The notes: a model not told the origin generated them from the sequence alone. 64,000 bases of DNA from JASHPR01 sp963842355 (GCA_963842355.1 CAWJGC010000011.1:434001-498000), one strand, 5' to 3'. Positions 35,634 through 44,543 are shown, counted from the stretch's first letter. Translations and numbers: made by a program.

Positions 35634-37247
35634 ATGCAGCTCTCGCCGACCGCGCACGTCGACACGTTCTGCCGAGACAACCTGCCGCCGGACCGGCTCT
35701 GGCCCGACCTGCGGTTCTCCCTGCCCGCGCTGCGCTATCCGGACCGGCTCAACGCCGCGGTGGAACTGCTTGACGTGACCGCCGACGCGCGCGGCGGCGA
35801 CCGGGCGTGCCTGCTGTCCGACGGCCCCACCTGGAGCTACGACGACGTGGTGCGCATCTCCAACCAGGTGGCGTGGGTGCTGGTGGACGAACTGGGGCTC
35901 GTCCCGGGCCACCGGGTGCTGCTGCGCGGTCCGAACAACCCGTGGCTGGCCGTCTGCTGGCTCGGGGTGCTCAAGGCCGGCGGCGTCGCGGTGACCACGA
36001 TGCCGCTGCTGCGGGCCGGCGAGCTGTCCAAGATCGCCGGGATCGCCCGGGTCCGGCTGGCGCTCTGTGACCACCGGTTCACCGGCGAACTGGCCGCCGC
36101 GGGCGTGGACGGCCTGCGGATCGTCAGCTACGGCGCGGCCGGGCCTGAGGATCTCGTCCAGCGGGCCGTACCGATGCCGCGCAACTTCGCGGCCGTGGAC
36201 ACGGCCGCCGACGACGTGGCGATGATCGCGTTCACGTCGGGCACGACCGGCCGCCCCAAGGCCACCATGCACTTCCACCGTGACCTGCTCGCGATCGCCG
36301 ACACGTTCTCCGAGCGCGTGCTCAGGCCGCGGGCCGACGACATCTTCACCGGCACTCCGCCGCTGGCCTTCACCTACGGGCTCGGCGGGCTGCTGGTGTT
36401 CCCGCTGCGGGCCGGCGCGGCCACCCTGCTGCTGGAGAAGGCGACCCCGGCGGAACTGGCCGACCAGATCGCCGCGCGGGGCGTCACCGTTCTTTCCACG
36501 GCGCCCACCGCGTACCGGGCGATGATCGCCGCGGGCAAGGCGGAGCAACTGCGCGGGCTGCGCCGGCCCGTCTCAGCGGGCGAGCACCTGCCCGCCTCGA
36601 CCTGGCAGGCCTTCTACGATGCCACGGGCGTGAAGATCATCGACGGGATCGGCAGCACCGAGATGCTGCACGTCTTCATCTCCTCTGCCGACGATGAGAT
36701 CCGGCCGGGAGCGACGGGCCGGGTGGTCCCCGGCTACGAGGCGGCGGTCCTGGACGACGAGGGCAAGCCGGCCGACGACGGCGAGCCCGGGCGGCTGGCC
36801 GTCAGGGGCCCCACCGGCTGCCGGTACCTGGCCGACGAGCGGCAGCGGGCCTACGTGCAGGACGGCTGGAACCTCACCGGCGACACCTACCTCCGCGACG
36901 CCGACGGCTACTTCTGGTACCAGGCGCGCTCCGACGACATGATCATCTCTGGTGGCTACAACATCGCCGGCCCCGAGATCGAGGAGGTCCTGCTCGCTCA
37001 CCCGGACGTGGCCGAGTGCGGCGTGGTCGGCGTCCCCGACGAGGCCCGCGGGCAGATCGTCAAGGCCTACGTGGTCCTGCGGGAGGGCGCGGCCGGCGGC
37101 GAGGCGAAGGCCGGCGAACTGCAGGACTACGTGAAGCAGCGGATCGCGCCCTACAAGTACCCGCGTGCCGTGCAGTTCCTGGCCGAGCTGCCGCGGACGA
37201 ACACCGGCAAGCTGCAGCGGTTCCGGCTCCGCGAACTGGCCGGCTGA
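35634..37247 (+). CDS. Benzoate/2-aminobenzoate-CoA ligase
   Basis: 537 aa AMP-forming acyl-CoA synthetase, usual family length. Motifs: MIAFTSGTTGRPKATMHFH (P-loop A3), TPPLAFTYGLGGLLVFPLRAGA, DGIGSTEMLHVFISS (A5), GWNLTGDTYLRDADGYFWYQARSDDMIISGGYNIAGPEIE (A7-A8) and the catalytic Lys in NTGKLQRF (A10). The GSTEMLHVF motif is characteristic of benzoate- and aminobenzoate-CoA ligases. With the 2-aminobenzoyl-CoA monooxygenase/reductase next door, anthranilate is the best guess for substrate. Its last 675 bp overlap antisense to rnj. Confidence 0.88.
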   Translation: MQLSPTAHVDTFCRDNLPPDRLWPDLRFSLPALRYPDRLNAAVELLDVTADARGGDRACLLSDGPTWSYDDVVRISNQVAWVLVDELGLVPGHRVLLRGPNNPWLAVCWLGVLKAGGVAVTTMPLLRAGELSKIAGIARVRLALCDHRFTGELAAAGVDGLRIVSYGAAGPEDLVQRAVPMPRNFAAVDTAADDVAMIAFTSGTTGRPKATMHFHRDLLAIADTFSERVLRPRADDIFTGTPPLAFTYGLGGLLVFPLRAGAATLLLEKATPAELADQIAARGVTVLSTAPTAYRAMIAAGKAEQLRGLRRPVSAGEHLPASTWQAFYDATGVKIIDGIGSTEMLHVFISSADDEIRPGATGRVVPGYEAAVLDDEGKPADDGEPGRLAVRGPTGCRYLADERQRAYVQDGWNLTGDTYLRDADGYFWYQARSDDMIISGGYNIAGPEIEEVLLAHPDVAECGVVGVPDEARGQIVKAYVVLREGAAGGEAKAGELQDYVKQRIAPYKYPRAVQFLAELPRTNTGKLQRFRLRELAG

Positions 37248-38939
37248 GACCTCGAGCAGCACCGGGATGATCATCGGCCGACGGCGGTAGGTGTCGCTCA
37301 CCCAGCGCCCCACGGTCCGGCGGACCAGCTGCTGGAGCTGGTAGGCGTCGCTGATCCCGTCGGCGGCCGCCCGGGCCAGGGCGTCCTCGATCCGGGGCCG
37401 GACCTCGCCGAAGGCGGCGTCGTCGATCCCGGACCCGCGGGCGTGGATCTCCGGTCCCGCGACGAGCTTCCCGGTGGTGGAGTCGACCACGATCACCACG
37501 GACACGAAGCCGTCCTCGCCGAGGATCCGCCGGTCCTTCAGCGACGCCTCGGTCACCTCGCCCACGGACAGCCCGTCCACGTACACGTAACCGCACTGCA
37601 CCTTGCCGGTGACCGACGCCCGGCCGCCGACCAGGTCGACGACGACCCCGTCCTCGGCGATCACGATGTTCGCCTCGGGCACGCCGGTCAGCGCGGCCAG
37701 CTCGGCGTGCGCCTTCAGGTGCCGCCACTCGCCGTGCACCGGGATGAAGTTGCTCGGCCGGGTCAGGTTCAGCACGTACAGCAGCTCGCCGGCCGGCGCG
37801 TGCCCGGACACGTGCACCAGCGCGTTGCCGCGGTGCACCACTCGCGCGCCCAGCCGGGTCAGCTCGTTGATGATCCGGGACACCGCGGTCTCGTTCCCCG
37901 GCACCAGCGACGAGGCGAGGATCACCGTGTCGCCCTCGGCGATCCGGATCGGGTGGTCGCGCCCGGCCATCCGGGCCAGCGCGGACATCGGCTCGCCCTG
38001 GGACCCGGTGGAGATCAGCACGATCCGCTCGGGCGGCATCTCCTCGGCGTCCTTCAGCTCCACGATCAGGCCGCCGGGGACCGAAGGGACCCGCAGGTAG
38101 CCCAGCTCGCGGGCGACGCCCATGTTCCGCACCATGGACCGCCCGACCAGCGCCACCTTGCGCCCGTGCGCGGCCGCGGCGTCCATGACCTGCTGCACCC
38201 GGTGCACGTGGCTGGCGAAGCAGGACACGATGATCCGCTGCTGCGCGGCGTCGAACACCTCGGACAGCACCGGGCCGATCGTGCGCTCGGTGGTCACCAC
38301 TCCGGGGATCTCGGCGTTGGTGGAGTCCGACATCAGCAGGTCCACGCCGTCGGCGCCCAGCCGCGCGAAGCCGCCCAGGTCGGTCAGCCGCCCGTCCAGC
38401 GGCAGCTGGTCCATCTTGAAGTCCCCGGTGTGCAGCACCAGCCCGGCCCGGGTGCGGATGGCGACCGCGAGGGCATCAGGGATGGAGTGATTCACCGCGA
38501 AAAATTCAAGGTCAAAGGGCCCGAACGATTGTCTGGTGCCTTCTGTGACCTCGCGAGCCTCGGGTGTGATCCGGTGCTCGGTCAGTTTGCCGGCCACCAG
38601 CCCCAGCGTCAGCCTGGAGCCGGCCACGGGGATGTCGCGGCGCTGCCGAAGCAGGTACGGCAGGGCCCCGATGTGATCCTCGTGCGCGTGCGTCAGCACG
38701 ACCGCCTCGATCTGGTCGAGCCGGCCCTCGAGGTAGGAGAAGTCCGGCAGGATCAGGTCGACGCCCGGCTGATCCGGTTCCGGGAACAGCACGCCGCAGT
38801 CCACGATCAGCAGCCGGCCCGCGTGCTCGAAGACCGTCATGTTCCGGCCGATCTCGCCGAGCCCGCCCAGCGCGACGATCCTCAGGCCGTCGGGGGCGAG
38901 GGGCGGCGGCGGCCCGAGTTCGGGGTGCGGGTGGCTCAC
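36573..38939 (-). CDS. rnj: Ribonuclease J with C-terminal read-through extension
   Basis: 788 aa in frame; the family ends near residue 565. Beta-CASP metallo-beta-lactamase RNase for rRNA and mRNA processing. Motifs: LTHAHEDHIGALPYLL (metal site), LHTGDFKMD, SDSTNAEIPG, SCFASHVHRVQQ (beta-CASP), STGSQGEP, HVSGHAPAGEL, HGEWRHLKAH, then the C-terminal domain to RRRPMIIPVLLEV, where homologues stop. Here no stop follows and 223 more residues are read from the antisense strand of the CoA ligase. The end of the true RNase J falls exactly at the end of the ligase gene. The extension is Leu/Val/Gly/Asp-rich with no motif. The gene is otherwise intact. Confidence 0.88.
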   Translation of the reverse strand: MSHPHPELGPPPPLAPDGLRIVALGGLGEIGRNMTVFEHAGRLLIVDCGVLFPEPDQPGVDLILPDFSYLEGRLDQIEAVVLTHAHEDHIGALPYLLRQRRDIPVAGSRLTLGLVAGKLTEHRITPEAREVTEGTRQSFGPFDLEFFAVNHSIPDALAVAIRTRAGLVLHTGDFKMDQLPLDGRLTDLGGFARLGADGVDLLMSDSTNAEIPGVVTTERTIGPVLSEVFDAAQQRIIVSCFASHVHRVQQVMDAAAAHGRKVALVGRSMVRNMGVARELGYLRVPSVPGGLIVELKDAEEMPPERIVLISTGSQGEPMSALARMAGRDHPIRIAEGDTVILASSLVPGNETAVSRIINELTRLGARVVHRGNALVHVSGHAPAGELLYVLNLTRPSNFIPVHGEWRHLKAHAELAALTGVPEANIVIAEDGVVVDLVGGRASVTGKVQCGYVYVDGLSVGEVTEASLKDRRILGEDGFVSVVIVVDSTTGKLVAGPEIHARGSGIDDAAFGEVRPRIEDALARAAADGISDAYQLQQLVRRTVGRWVSDTYRRRPMIIPVLLEVSAGQFAEPEPLQLAGVRPRQLGQELHGTRVLVGRDPLLHVVLQFAGLRLAAGRALPQDHVGLDDLPAGLVGDADHAALGHVRVSEQDLLDLGAGDVVATRDDHVVGARLVPEVAVGVAEVGVAGEVPAVLHVGPLPLVGQVPAAGGAPDGQPPGLAVVGRLALVVQDRRLVAGDHPARRSRPDLIVGRGDEDVQHLGAADPVDDLHARGIVEGLPGRGGQVLAR

Positions 38940-39868
38940 CGGAGCTTCACGCCGCCTGCCACCAGGTCCGTGCGCAGCCGCTCCGCCTCGGACGGCGTGG
39001 CGTCGGCGAGCGGCAGGCGCACCGGCCCGCCGGGCAGGCCCAGCATGGCCAGCGCGGCCTTGGTCGAGACCGTGCCCTGCATCCGGGTCATGCCGGTGTA
39101 GACCGGCAGCAGTTCGCGGTGGATGGCCAGGGCGGTGGTCACGTCGCCGGCCAGGTAGGCGTCGATCATCTCGTGCAGCCGGTCGCCGACGACGTGGCCG
39201 TGCACGCTGACGAACCCGACCGCGCCGACCGCCAGCCAGGGCAGGTTGAGCATGTCGTCACCGCAGTAGAACACCAGGTCGGTGCTGACCATCACCACGG
39301 ACCCGGCGCCGAGGTCACCCTTGGCGTCCTTGACCGCGACGATCCGGGGGTGCGCGGAAAGCTGCACCAGGGTCTCGGTGGCGATCGCGGTGCCGGTCCG
39401 GCCCGGGATGTCGTAGAGCATCACCGGCAGGCCGGTCGCGTCGGCGACCCGGGTGAAGTGCGCCACCAGGCCATGCTGCGGCGGCTTGTTGTAGTAGGGC
39501 GTGACCACGAGCAGCCCGGCCGCGCCGGCCTGCTCGGCCTGGCGGGCGAGTTCGCAGCTGTGCGCGGTGTCGTTGGTGCCGACGCCGGCCACGATCGCGG
39601 CCCGGCCTCCCACGGCCTCGACCACCGTGCGCAGCAGCCGGTCCTTCTCCAGGTCGGACGTGGTCGGCGACTCGCCCGTGGTGCCGCTGATCACCAGGCC
39701 GTCGTTGCGCATGTCCGTGACCAGGTACTCGGCCAGGCGGGCCGCGCCGTCGTAGTCGATCGCACCGTCGCCGGTCATCGGCGTGATCATCGCGGTGAGC
39801 ATCCGGCCGAACGGGGGCCGCGGCGCGCCGCCGGCGCTTCCGCCCCCGGGCGTTGTGGTAGCTGTCAT
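38936..39868 (-). CDS. dapA: 4-hydroxy-tetrahydrodipicolinate synthase
   Basis: 310 aa, first committed step of lysine and meso-diaminopimelate synthesis; condenses pyruvate with aspartate semialdehyde. TIM-barrel motifs: GTTGESPTTSDLEK, VVTPYYNKPPQHGLVAHF, YDIPGRTGTAI (catalytic Tyr) and IVAVKDAKGD (Schiff-base Lys), then FYCGDDMLNLPWLAVGAVGFVS. Overlaps rnj by ATGA, the usual dapA-rnj arrangement of actinomycetes. A long non-coding region lies upstream. Confidence 0.95.
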   Translation of the reverse strand: MTATTTPGGGSAGGAPRPPFGRMLTAMITPMTGDGAIDYDGAARLAEYLVTDMRNDGLVISGTTGESPTTSDLEKDRLLRTVVEAVGGRAAIVAGVGTNDTAHSCELARQAEQAGAAGLLVVTPYYNKPPQHGLVAHFTRVADATGLPVMLYDIPGRTGTAIATETLVQLSAHPRIVAVKDAKGDLGAGSVVMVSTDLVFYCGDDMLNLPWLAVGAVGFVSVHGHVVGDRLHEMIDAYLAGDVTTALAIHRELLPVYTGMTRMQGTVSTKAALAMLGLPGGPVRLPLADATPSEAERLRTDLVAGGVKLR

Positions 39869-40147
39869 GTACCGAACGCTACCGGGCGAGGCGGTCGCGG
39901 GGTACCGCCGGCACGCGGCGCGGTCGCGCGGTCACCGGACGGGAGCGGGAGATGAAGACGCGGCGACGTGAGCTCGGGGGTACCCACGTCGCCTGCGTCT
40001 GTCTCATTATCGTCCGCCATTGCACACGGCGTTACGCGATGTGCGCAATTCGCTGAGCGGCCGCCACTGCCGGTCGCCATATGTCGTCATTCGGCGGCGA
40101 AGCTTTACCTTGGCGGCCGGGCTCCGGCGCCGCGGATAAACGACGAA

Positions 40148-40176
40148 GGCCCCTCCATGTATGAGATGGAGGGGCC
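40148..40176. terminator. 11-bp perfect hairpin upstream of dapA
   Basis: GGCCCCTCCAT (40148-40158), 7-base loop GTATGAG, ATGGAGGGGCC (40166-40176). No T-run on either side. It is 280 bp upstream of the dapA start, with no gene ending nearby except the SGNH hydrolase at 40556, whose transcript would run into it. It may end that transcript, or act in a dapA leader. Confidence 0.6.
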
Positions 40177-40447
40177 TCGCCCGGTCGCACAGCCCAGCAC
40201 GCCGATTGCTCAGCTGCCGGTTACCCGGCTGCTGTCCGCTGCCGACCCGGCCACGAGCGCCGCGTACCCGCCTGGAACTCCGGTTTCCCGGCTCTCCCTG
40301 CGTTCCAGGGTTTCCCCGGAAGAGTTCTCAGGTTTCCCCGGAACTCCGAGGTCTCCCGGATCGGTACCCGTGCTCGGTGGTGAATGCATTTCTACTGCGT
40401 CGCCAACGGCCCGCACAAGGGTTTTAGGCCAGCAATATCAAGATTCT

Positions 40448-40536
40448 TTGTCCATCCACAGGAAACCTGCTGTTATCCCCCGCGTTTCCCGTTTGTCCAC
40501 CGCTTATCCACCGGCCCGTCCACACCGGGGTCCACA
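40448..40536 (+). promoter_or_regulatory. Cluster of DnaA-box-like sequences
   Basis: All in one orientation: TTGTCCATC (40448), TTATCCCCC (40473), TTGTCCACC (40493), TTATCCACC (40504), then GTCCACAC (40518) and GGTCCACA (40529). The DnaA consensus is TT(A/G)TCCACA; the two central sites differ from it only at the last base. There are no replication genes nearby, so this is not oriC. Confidence 0.4.
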
Positions 40537-40555
40537 GCCAGGCAGATATGCGGGC

Positions 40556-41194
40556 TTACCGGGCCGCTGAGTTATCGGACTCCAGGCGGGACCAGCGCGG
40601 GGCCAGCTTGTCGGCGAAAGCCGCGGCCATGAACTGGTGCCCCCGGCTATTGGGGTGCACCCGGTCGGGGCTGTACAGGTCGGGGTCGGTGATGCCGGGC
40701 AGGGACCAGAGGTCGAGGCAGACCGCGCCGTAGGACTCGGCCTGCTCGCGAATGATGTCGCTGGCCAGCCGCGTGCGCTCACGCGCGATCTCGGCCATCT
40801 CCCGTGACAGCTCCATGATCGCCGCGATGTCAGGCAGGGTGCAGGTCAAGACCGCGGCCTCGGTCGCGGCCAGCGCTTCGAGCAGCTGCCCCAGCGCGGC
40901 CTTGAAGCTCAGCTCGTCAAACCCGCGGGCGCGGATATCGTTCATGCCCACGGTCACGCTGAGCAGATCGGGCCGGGTCCCGGCGACCGCGGGTAGCTGG
41001 TCGGCGAGCACCTCTCGCACGGTGGCACCGTCCACGGCCAGGTTGGTCAGCTTGCACCGGGCCGCGGTCCTGACGCTCAGGATGTCGGCCAGCCGCTGAG
41101 CCCAGCCGACCTGATGCCCGTCCCGCCCGGCGTCTCCCTTCCCGGCCGTGAGGCTGTCCCCCAGGGCCACATAGGTGGACCAAGTCAAGTGCAC
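40556..41194 (-). CDS. SGNH/GDSL-family hydrolase
   Basis: 212 aa. Esterase/lipase-like fold with block I YVALGDSLTAGKG (Ser nucleophile), block III VGMNDIRARG (oxyanion Asn) and block V DRVHPNSRGHQFM (catalytic His-Asp). No signal peptide, so cytosolic; natural substrate unknown. Close relatives in actinomycetes are annotated as GDSL lipases or acyl esterases. Ribosome binding site AGGAGG lies a few bases upstream of the ATG. Confidence 0.88.
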   Translation of the reverse strand: MHLTWSTYVALGDSLTAGKGDAGRDGHQVGWAQRLADILSVRTAARCKLTNLAVDGATVREVLADQLPAVAGTRPDLLSVTVGMNDIRARGFDELSFKAALGQLLEALAATEAAVLTCTLPDIAAIMELSREMAEIARERTRLASDIIREQAESYGAVCLDLWSLPGITDPDLYSPDRVHPNSRGHQFMAAAFADKLAPRWSRLESDNSAAR

Positions 41195-41397
41195 CCCTCC
41201 TTGCGTCCGGCAGCGCAGCTATGGTCCTGTGCTCCGTCACTTCAAACAGTCCCGCAGAGAAGGCCCGGGAGCAAGCTGATGTCCAGGACCGGCCCTGTCA
41301 ACATCCTCGCCAAAAGCGGGGATCGTGGCCAGATCACCCGGTTGCGGCTGCTCGCCGGAACGAACTCGGGCCGCCTCACCCGGCCCCGGCTGCGATA

Positions 41398-41600
41398 GGG
41401 TACCCCTGTCCTGGGGTCGGCCCAGGATGGCGCAGAGCCCAGCGAAGCCGGTACGAATCCGGCGCTGTCCCGCAACGGTGATGCCCCGGGGTTCGCCGCA
41501 CGATCTGGTCGCACAGGGCCTGCCGTGCGGCGCTCCCGCCGAGGGGATGAGCCCGGACGCCTGGCCCGCGCCAACGACCTGTCCTCGGAGGAAGGGCGGT
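41398..41600 (+). ncRNA. Cobalamin riboswitch
   Basis: Conserved core GAAGCCGGTACGAATCCGGCGCTGTCCCGCAACGGTGAT at about 41448-41486, an extended peripheral stem, then the class-defining AGCCCGGACGCCTG (41550-41563). It precedes the btuF-btuC-btuD operon by about 70-110 bp, in the same orientation. Adenosyl- or methylcobalamin binding would shut off importer expression. Ends are approximate. Confidence 0.9.
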
Positions 41601-41671
41601 TCGTTCCGATGCCTCCCCCGGCGTCGTAGCGGGCGCGCACTTCGTCCTCCACGACGCGACGGAGGATGATC

Positions 41672-42643
41672 ATGCGGTTTCTCTTTCGCCGTCTGGCGGC
41701 CCTCGGGGCCGGCACGGCGCTGGCCCTGTCCGCCGCAGCGTGCGGCAGTTCCCATCCGGCCGGCCCGGCCAGTGCCCCGGGCGCGGGCGCGGGCGGCACC
41801 ACGGACGCGACCGGGACCTTCCCGGCCTCGATCACTACCGCGATCGGCGTGGTGCACGTCCGGTCCCGGCCCGCGGCGATCGTCTCGCTGTCACCGGCGG
41901 CCACCGAGATGCTGTACGCCATCGGCGCCGGGAGCCAGGTCAAGGCGGTGGATGACGACTCCGACTACCCGCCGCGGGCCCCGATGACCAAGCTGTCCGG
42001 GTTCGAACCCAACCTGGAGGCGATCGTCGCCTATAAGCCCGACCTGGTCGTGATCTCGAACGACATCAACGGGCTGGCCAAACACCTGGCGGCCTTCTCG
42101 ATCCCGGTCCTGGACCTGCCTGCCCCGGCGGGCGTCAGCGGGATGTACGCCGAATTCGATCAGCTCGGCCGGGCGACCGGCCATCTCAGCCAGGCCGAGC
42201 ACGAGGACGCGACGCTGCGCGGCGAGATCAAGCAGATCGTGGCCTCGGTGCCGAAGCACGCCAAGCCGCTGACCTATTACTACGAACTCGAACAGGACTA
42301 CTACTCGGTGACGTCCTCGACGTTCGTCGGGAGCCTGCTCGCGCTGCTCGGCATGAAGAGCATCGCCGACACCGCGACCGGCGCCGCGTCGTCGGGCGGC
42401 TACCCGCAGCTGTCCTCCGAGTACATCGTCAAGGCGAACCCGGACTTCATCATCCTGGCCGACACCGTGTGCTGCCACCAGGACGCGGCCACGGTGGCCG
42501 GGCGTCCTGGCTGGTCCGGCCTGACCGCGGTCAAGCAGGGCCATGTCATCCCGCTGAACGACGACATCGCCTCCCGCTGGGGTCCGCGGATCGTCGACCT
42601 GCTGCGCACGGTGGCGGCCAGCATCACCCAGGGCACCGGGTGA
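41672..42643 (+). CDS. btuF: Cobalamin ABC transporter substrate-binding lipoprotein
   Basis: 323 aa. Class III periplasmic-type binding protein: signal MRFLFRRLAALGAGTALALSAAAC with a relaxed lipobox ending at Cys24, then RPAAIVSLSPAATEMLYAIGAGSQVKAVDDDSDYP, GFEPNLEAIVAYKPDLVVIS, typical of the BtuF/FepB-like fold. Controlled by the cobalamin riboswitch, so B12 or a corrinoid is the probable ligand. ATG 41672 is chosen over ATG 41666 because GGAGG ends 6 bases before it. GTGA overlap with btuC. Confidence 0.9.
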   Translation: MRFLFRRLAALGAGTALALSAAACGSSHPAGPASAPGAGAGGTTDATGTFPASITTAIGVVHVRSRPAAIVSLSPAATEMLYAIGAGSQVKAVDDDSDYPPRAPMTKLSGFEPNLEAIVAYKPDLVVISNDINGLAKHLAAFSIPVLDLPAPAGVSGMYAEFDQLGRATGHLSQAEHEDATLRGEIKQIVASVPKHAKPLTYYYELEQDYYSVTSSTFVGSLLALLGMKSIADTATGAASSGGYPQLSSEYIVKANPDFIILADTVCCHQDAATVAGRPGWSGLTAVKQGHVIPLNDDIASRWGPRIVDLLRTVAASITQGTG

Positions 42644-43716
42644 CGGCGGCTGAGACCACGCGCCCCGTCCCGGCGATCACGCTGGGACGGGTGCGGCCGG
42701 GCCGGCCGCTCGCCGTGGCGCTCGCCGCGCTGGCCGTCGCCCTGGCCGTCGGCGTCTCGGTCGGGCCAGGCCTTTCCCTGCCGACGGTCGCCGAGGCGAT
42801 CCTCGTGCGGTTGCCGTGGCACCCGGCCCTGTCCGTGCCGTCGATCGACACCGTGATCGTCTGGCAGATCAGGCTGCCGCGGGTCATCCTCGGGGCGCTG
42901 GTCGGGGCCATGCTGGCCGGCGGCGGCGCCGCTTACCAGGGCGTGTTCCGCAACCCGCTGGCCGACCCCTATCTGCTCGGGGTCGCGGCCGGGGCGGGCC
43001 TGGGCGCGACGCTGATCATCGTCGGCGACCTCAACACCAGCCTGCTGCCGCCCGCCGCCTTCGCGGGCGCGGTCGGCGCGGTCACGATCACCTACGTGCT
43101 CGGGTCGGGCGCCGGCCGGCGCGGCCAGCCGCCGGGTGCGGGCACGGCGTCGATCGTGCTGGCCGGGGTCGCGGTGGCCGCGCTGCTCATGGCGATCCAG
43201 GAGTACCTGCAGCAGCAGCACAGCCAGTCGCTGCCGCAGATCTACTCGTGGATCCTGGGCGAGCTCTCGCTGGCGTCCTGGTCGGACGTCACGCTGATCC
43301 TCCCGTACATGGTCATCTCCGCCGGGCTGCTGATCGCCCACCGGCGACTGCTCGACGTGCTCCGGGTCGGCGAGAGCGAAGCGGGCAGCCTCGGCGTGAA
43401 CGTCGCCCGGCTCCGGCTCACGGTGGTCCTCGCGGCCACGCTGGGCACCGCCGCCGCGGTCTCGGTGAGCGGGCTGATCGGTTTCGTCGGGATCATCGTC
43501 CCGCACACGGTGCGGCTCACGGCCGGGGCGAGCTACCGGATCGTGCTGCCGGTCTCGATGATCGGGGGCGCCGCGTTCCTGGTCCTCGCCGACGTCGCGG
43601 CCAGGACCGTTCAGGCCCCCGCCGAGGTCCCCATCGGGGTGATCACCGCGATCGCCGGAGCCCCGTTCTTCCTGTTCGTGCTGCGGTCGCGGCGCACCCG
43701 CCGGGATCTGAAGTGA
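42640..43716 (+). CDS. btuC: Cobalamin ABC transporter permease
   Basis: 358 aa FecCD-family permease with about ten membrane helices: WQIRLPRVILGALVGAMLAGGGAAYQGVFRNPLADPYLLGVAAGAGLGA is the signature opening, and SVSGLIGFVGIIVPHTVRLTAG contains the cytoplasmic coupling region. GTG start overlaps the btuF stop and its end overlaps btuD, so the three genes form a tightly coupled operon behind the riboswitch. Confidence 0.92.
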   Translation: MTAAETTRPVPAITLGRVRPGRPLAVALAALAVALAVGVSVGPGLSLPTVAEAILVRLPWHPALSVPSIDTVIVWQIRLPRVILGALVGAMLAGGGAAYQGVFRNPLADPYLLGVAAGAGLGATLIIVGDLNTSLLPPAAFAGAVGAVTITYVLGSGAGRRGQPPGAGTASIVLAGVAVAALLMAIQEYLQQQHSQSLPQIYSWILGELSLASWSDVTLILPYMVISAGLLIAHRRLLDVLRVGESEAGSLGVNVARLRLTVVLAATLGTAAAVSVSGLIGFVGIIVPHTVRLTAGASYRIVLPVSMIGGAAFLVLADVAARTVQAPAEVPIGVITAIAGAPFFLFVLRSRRTRRDLK

Positions 43717-44543
43717 TCAGCGCCGCGGAGGTACGCGTCCGCTACGGCCCGGCGGTCGCGCTGGACGGGGTCACCGAGCGCGCGGCCTCCGGTGAGTGGC
43801 TGGGCGTCATCGGCCCGAACGGCGCCGGCAAGACGACCCTGCTGCGGGCCGTCGCGCGCCAGGTCAGCCATTCCGGCCGCATCGAGGTCTGCGGCCAGCC
43901 GGTCACCGGAATGTCGCGCCGGAAGCTGGCCCGCGTCGTCGCCTACGTCCCGCAGCGGCCGGAACTGCCCCCGGACATGACCGTCGGCGACTACGTGCTG
44001 CTCGGCCGGACCCCGCACATCGGCTACCTCCGCGTCGAGACCGACGCCGACCGGCGGATCTGCGCGGAGCTCATCGACCGCCTGGCCCTCTCCGCGATGG
44101 CCGGCCGGGTGCTGGCCACGCTGTCCGGCGGGGAACTCCAGCGGCTGGTCCTGGCCCGTGCGCTGGCCCAGCAGGCTCCCGTGCTCCTGCTCGACGAGCC
44201 GACCAGCGCGCTGGACCTCGGCCGCCGGGTCGACGCGCTGGAGCTGGTCGACGAGCTCCGCCGCGAGCGGTCGCTCACGATCCTGTCCGCCGTGCACGAC
44301 CTGACCCTGGCCGGGCAGTTCGCCGACCGGCTGCTGCTTCTCGACGGCGGCCGGGTCGCCACCAGCGGTCCGCCCGCTGACGTGCTGCGCGACGACGTGC
44401 TCCGGCGCCACTTCGGCCCGGGCGTTCAAGTACTTACGACCGCAAACGGCGACCGCGCGGTCATCTCCCGGCGCCCGGAACGCGGCACCGCGCCCACCGC
44501 GCCCACCGGGTCGGCACGGCAGAACCCCCCGCGCGCGAACTGA
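43713..44543 (+). CDS. btuD: Cobalamin ABC transporter ATPase
   Basis: 276 aa. Walker A GPNGAGKTT, Q-loop VAYVPQRPELPPDMTVGDYVLLGRTPH, signature LSGGELQRLVLARAL, Walker B VLLLDEPTSALDL, H-loop SAVHDLTLA. FepC/BtuD-type ATPase. Starts at GTG 43713 inside the end of btuC. The last ~35 residues are a Pro/Thr/Arg-rich tail of no known role. Confidence 0.92.
   Translation: MISAAEVRVRYGPAVALDGVTERAASGEWLGVIGPNGAGKTTLLRAVARQVSHSGRIEVCGQPVTGMSRRKLARVVAYVPQRPELPPDMTVGDYVLLGRTPHIGYLRVETDADRRICAELIDRLALSAMAGRVLATLSGGELQRLVLARALAQQAPVLLLDEPTSALDLGRRVDALELVDELRRERSLTILSAVHDLTLAGQFADRLLLLDGGRVATSGPPADVLRDDVLRRHFGPGVQVLTTANGDRAVISRRPERGTAPTAPTGSARQNPPRAN

Larger units (their letters stand above)
39869..40555. 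other. Long intergenic region upstream of dapA (687 bp)
   Basis: No gene supported in either strand. It holds a strong hairpin (40148-40176) and a cluster of DnaA-box-like words (40448-40536), described separately, and one A/T-richer patch (about 40420-40480). Confidence 0.6.

Noticed and set aside
41440..41490. tRNA-like GGTACGAATCC sequence
   Set aside because: It is part of the cobalamin riboswitch core; no cloverleaf can be drawn.
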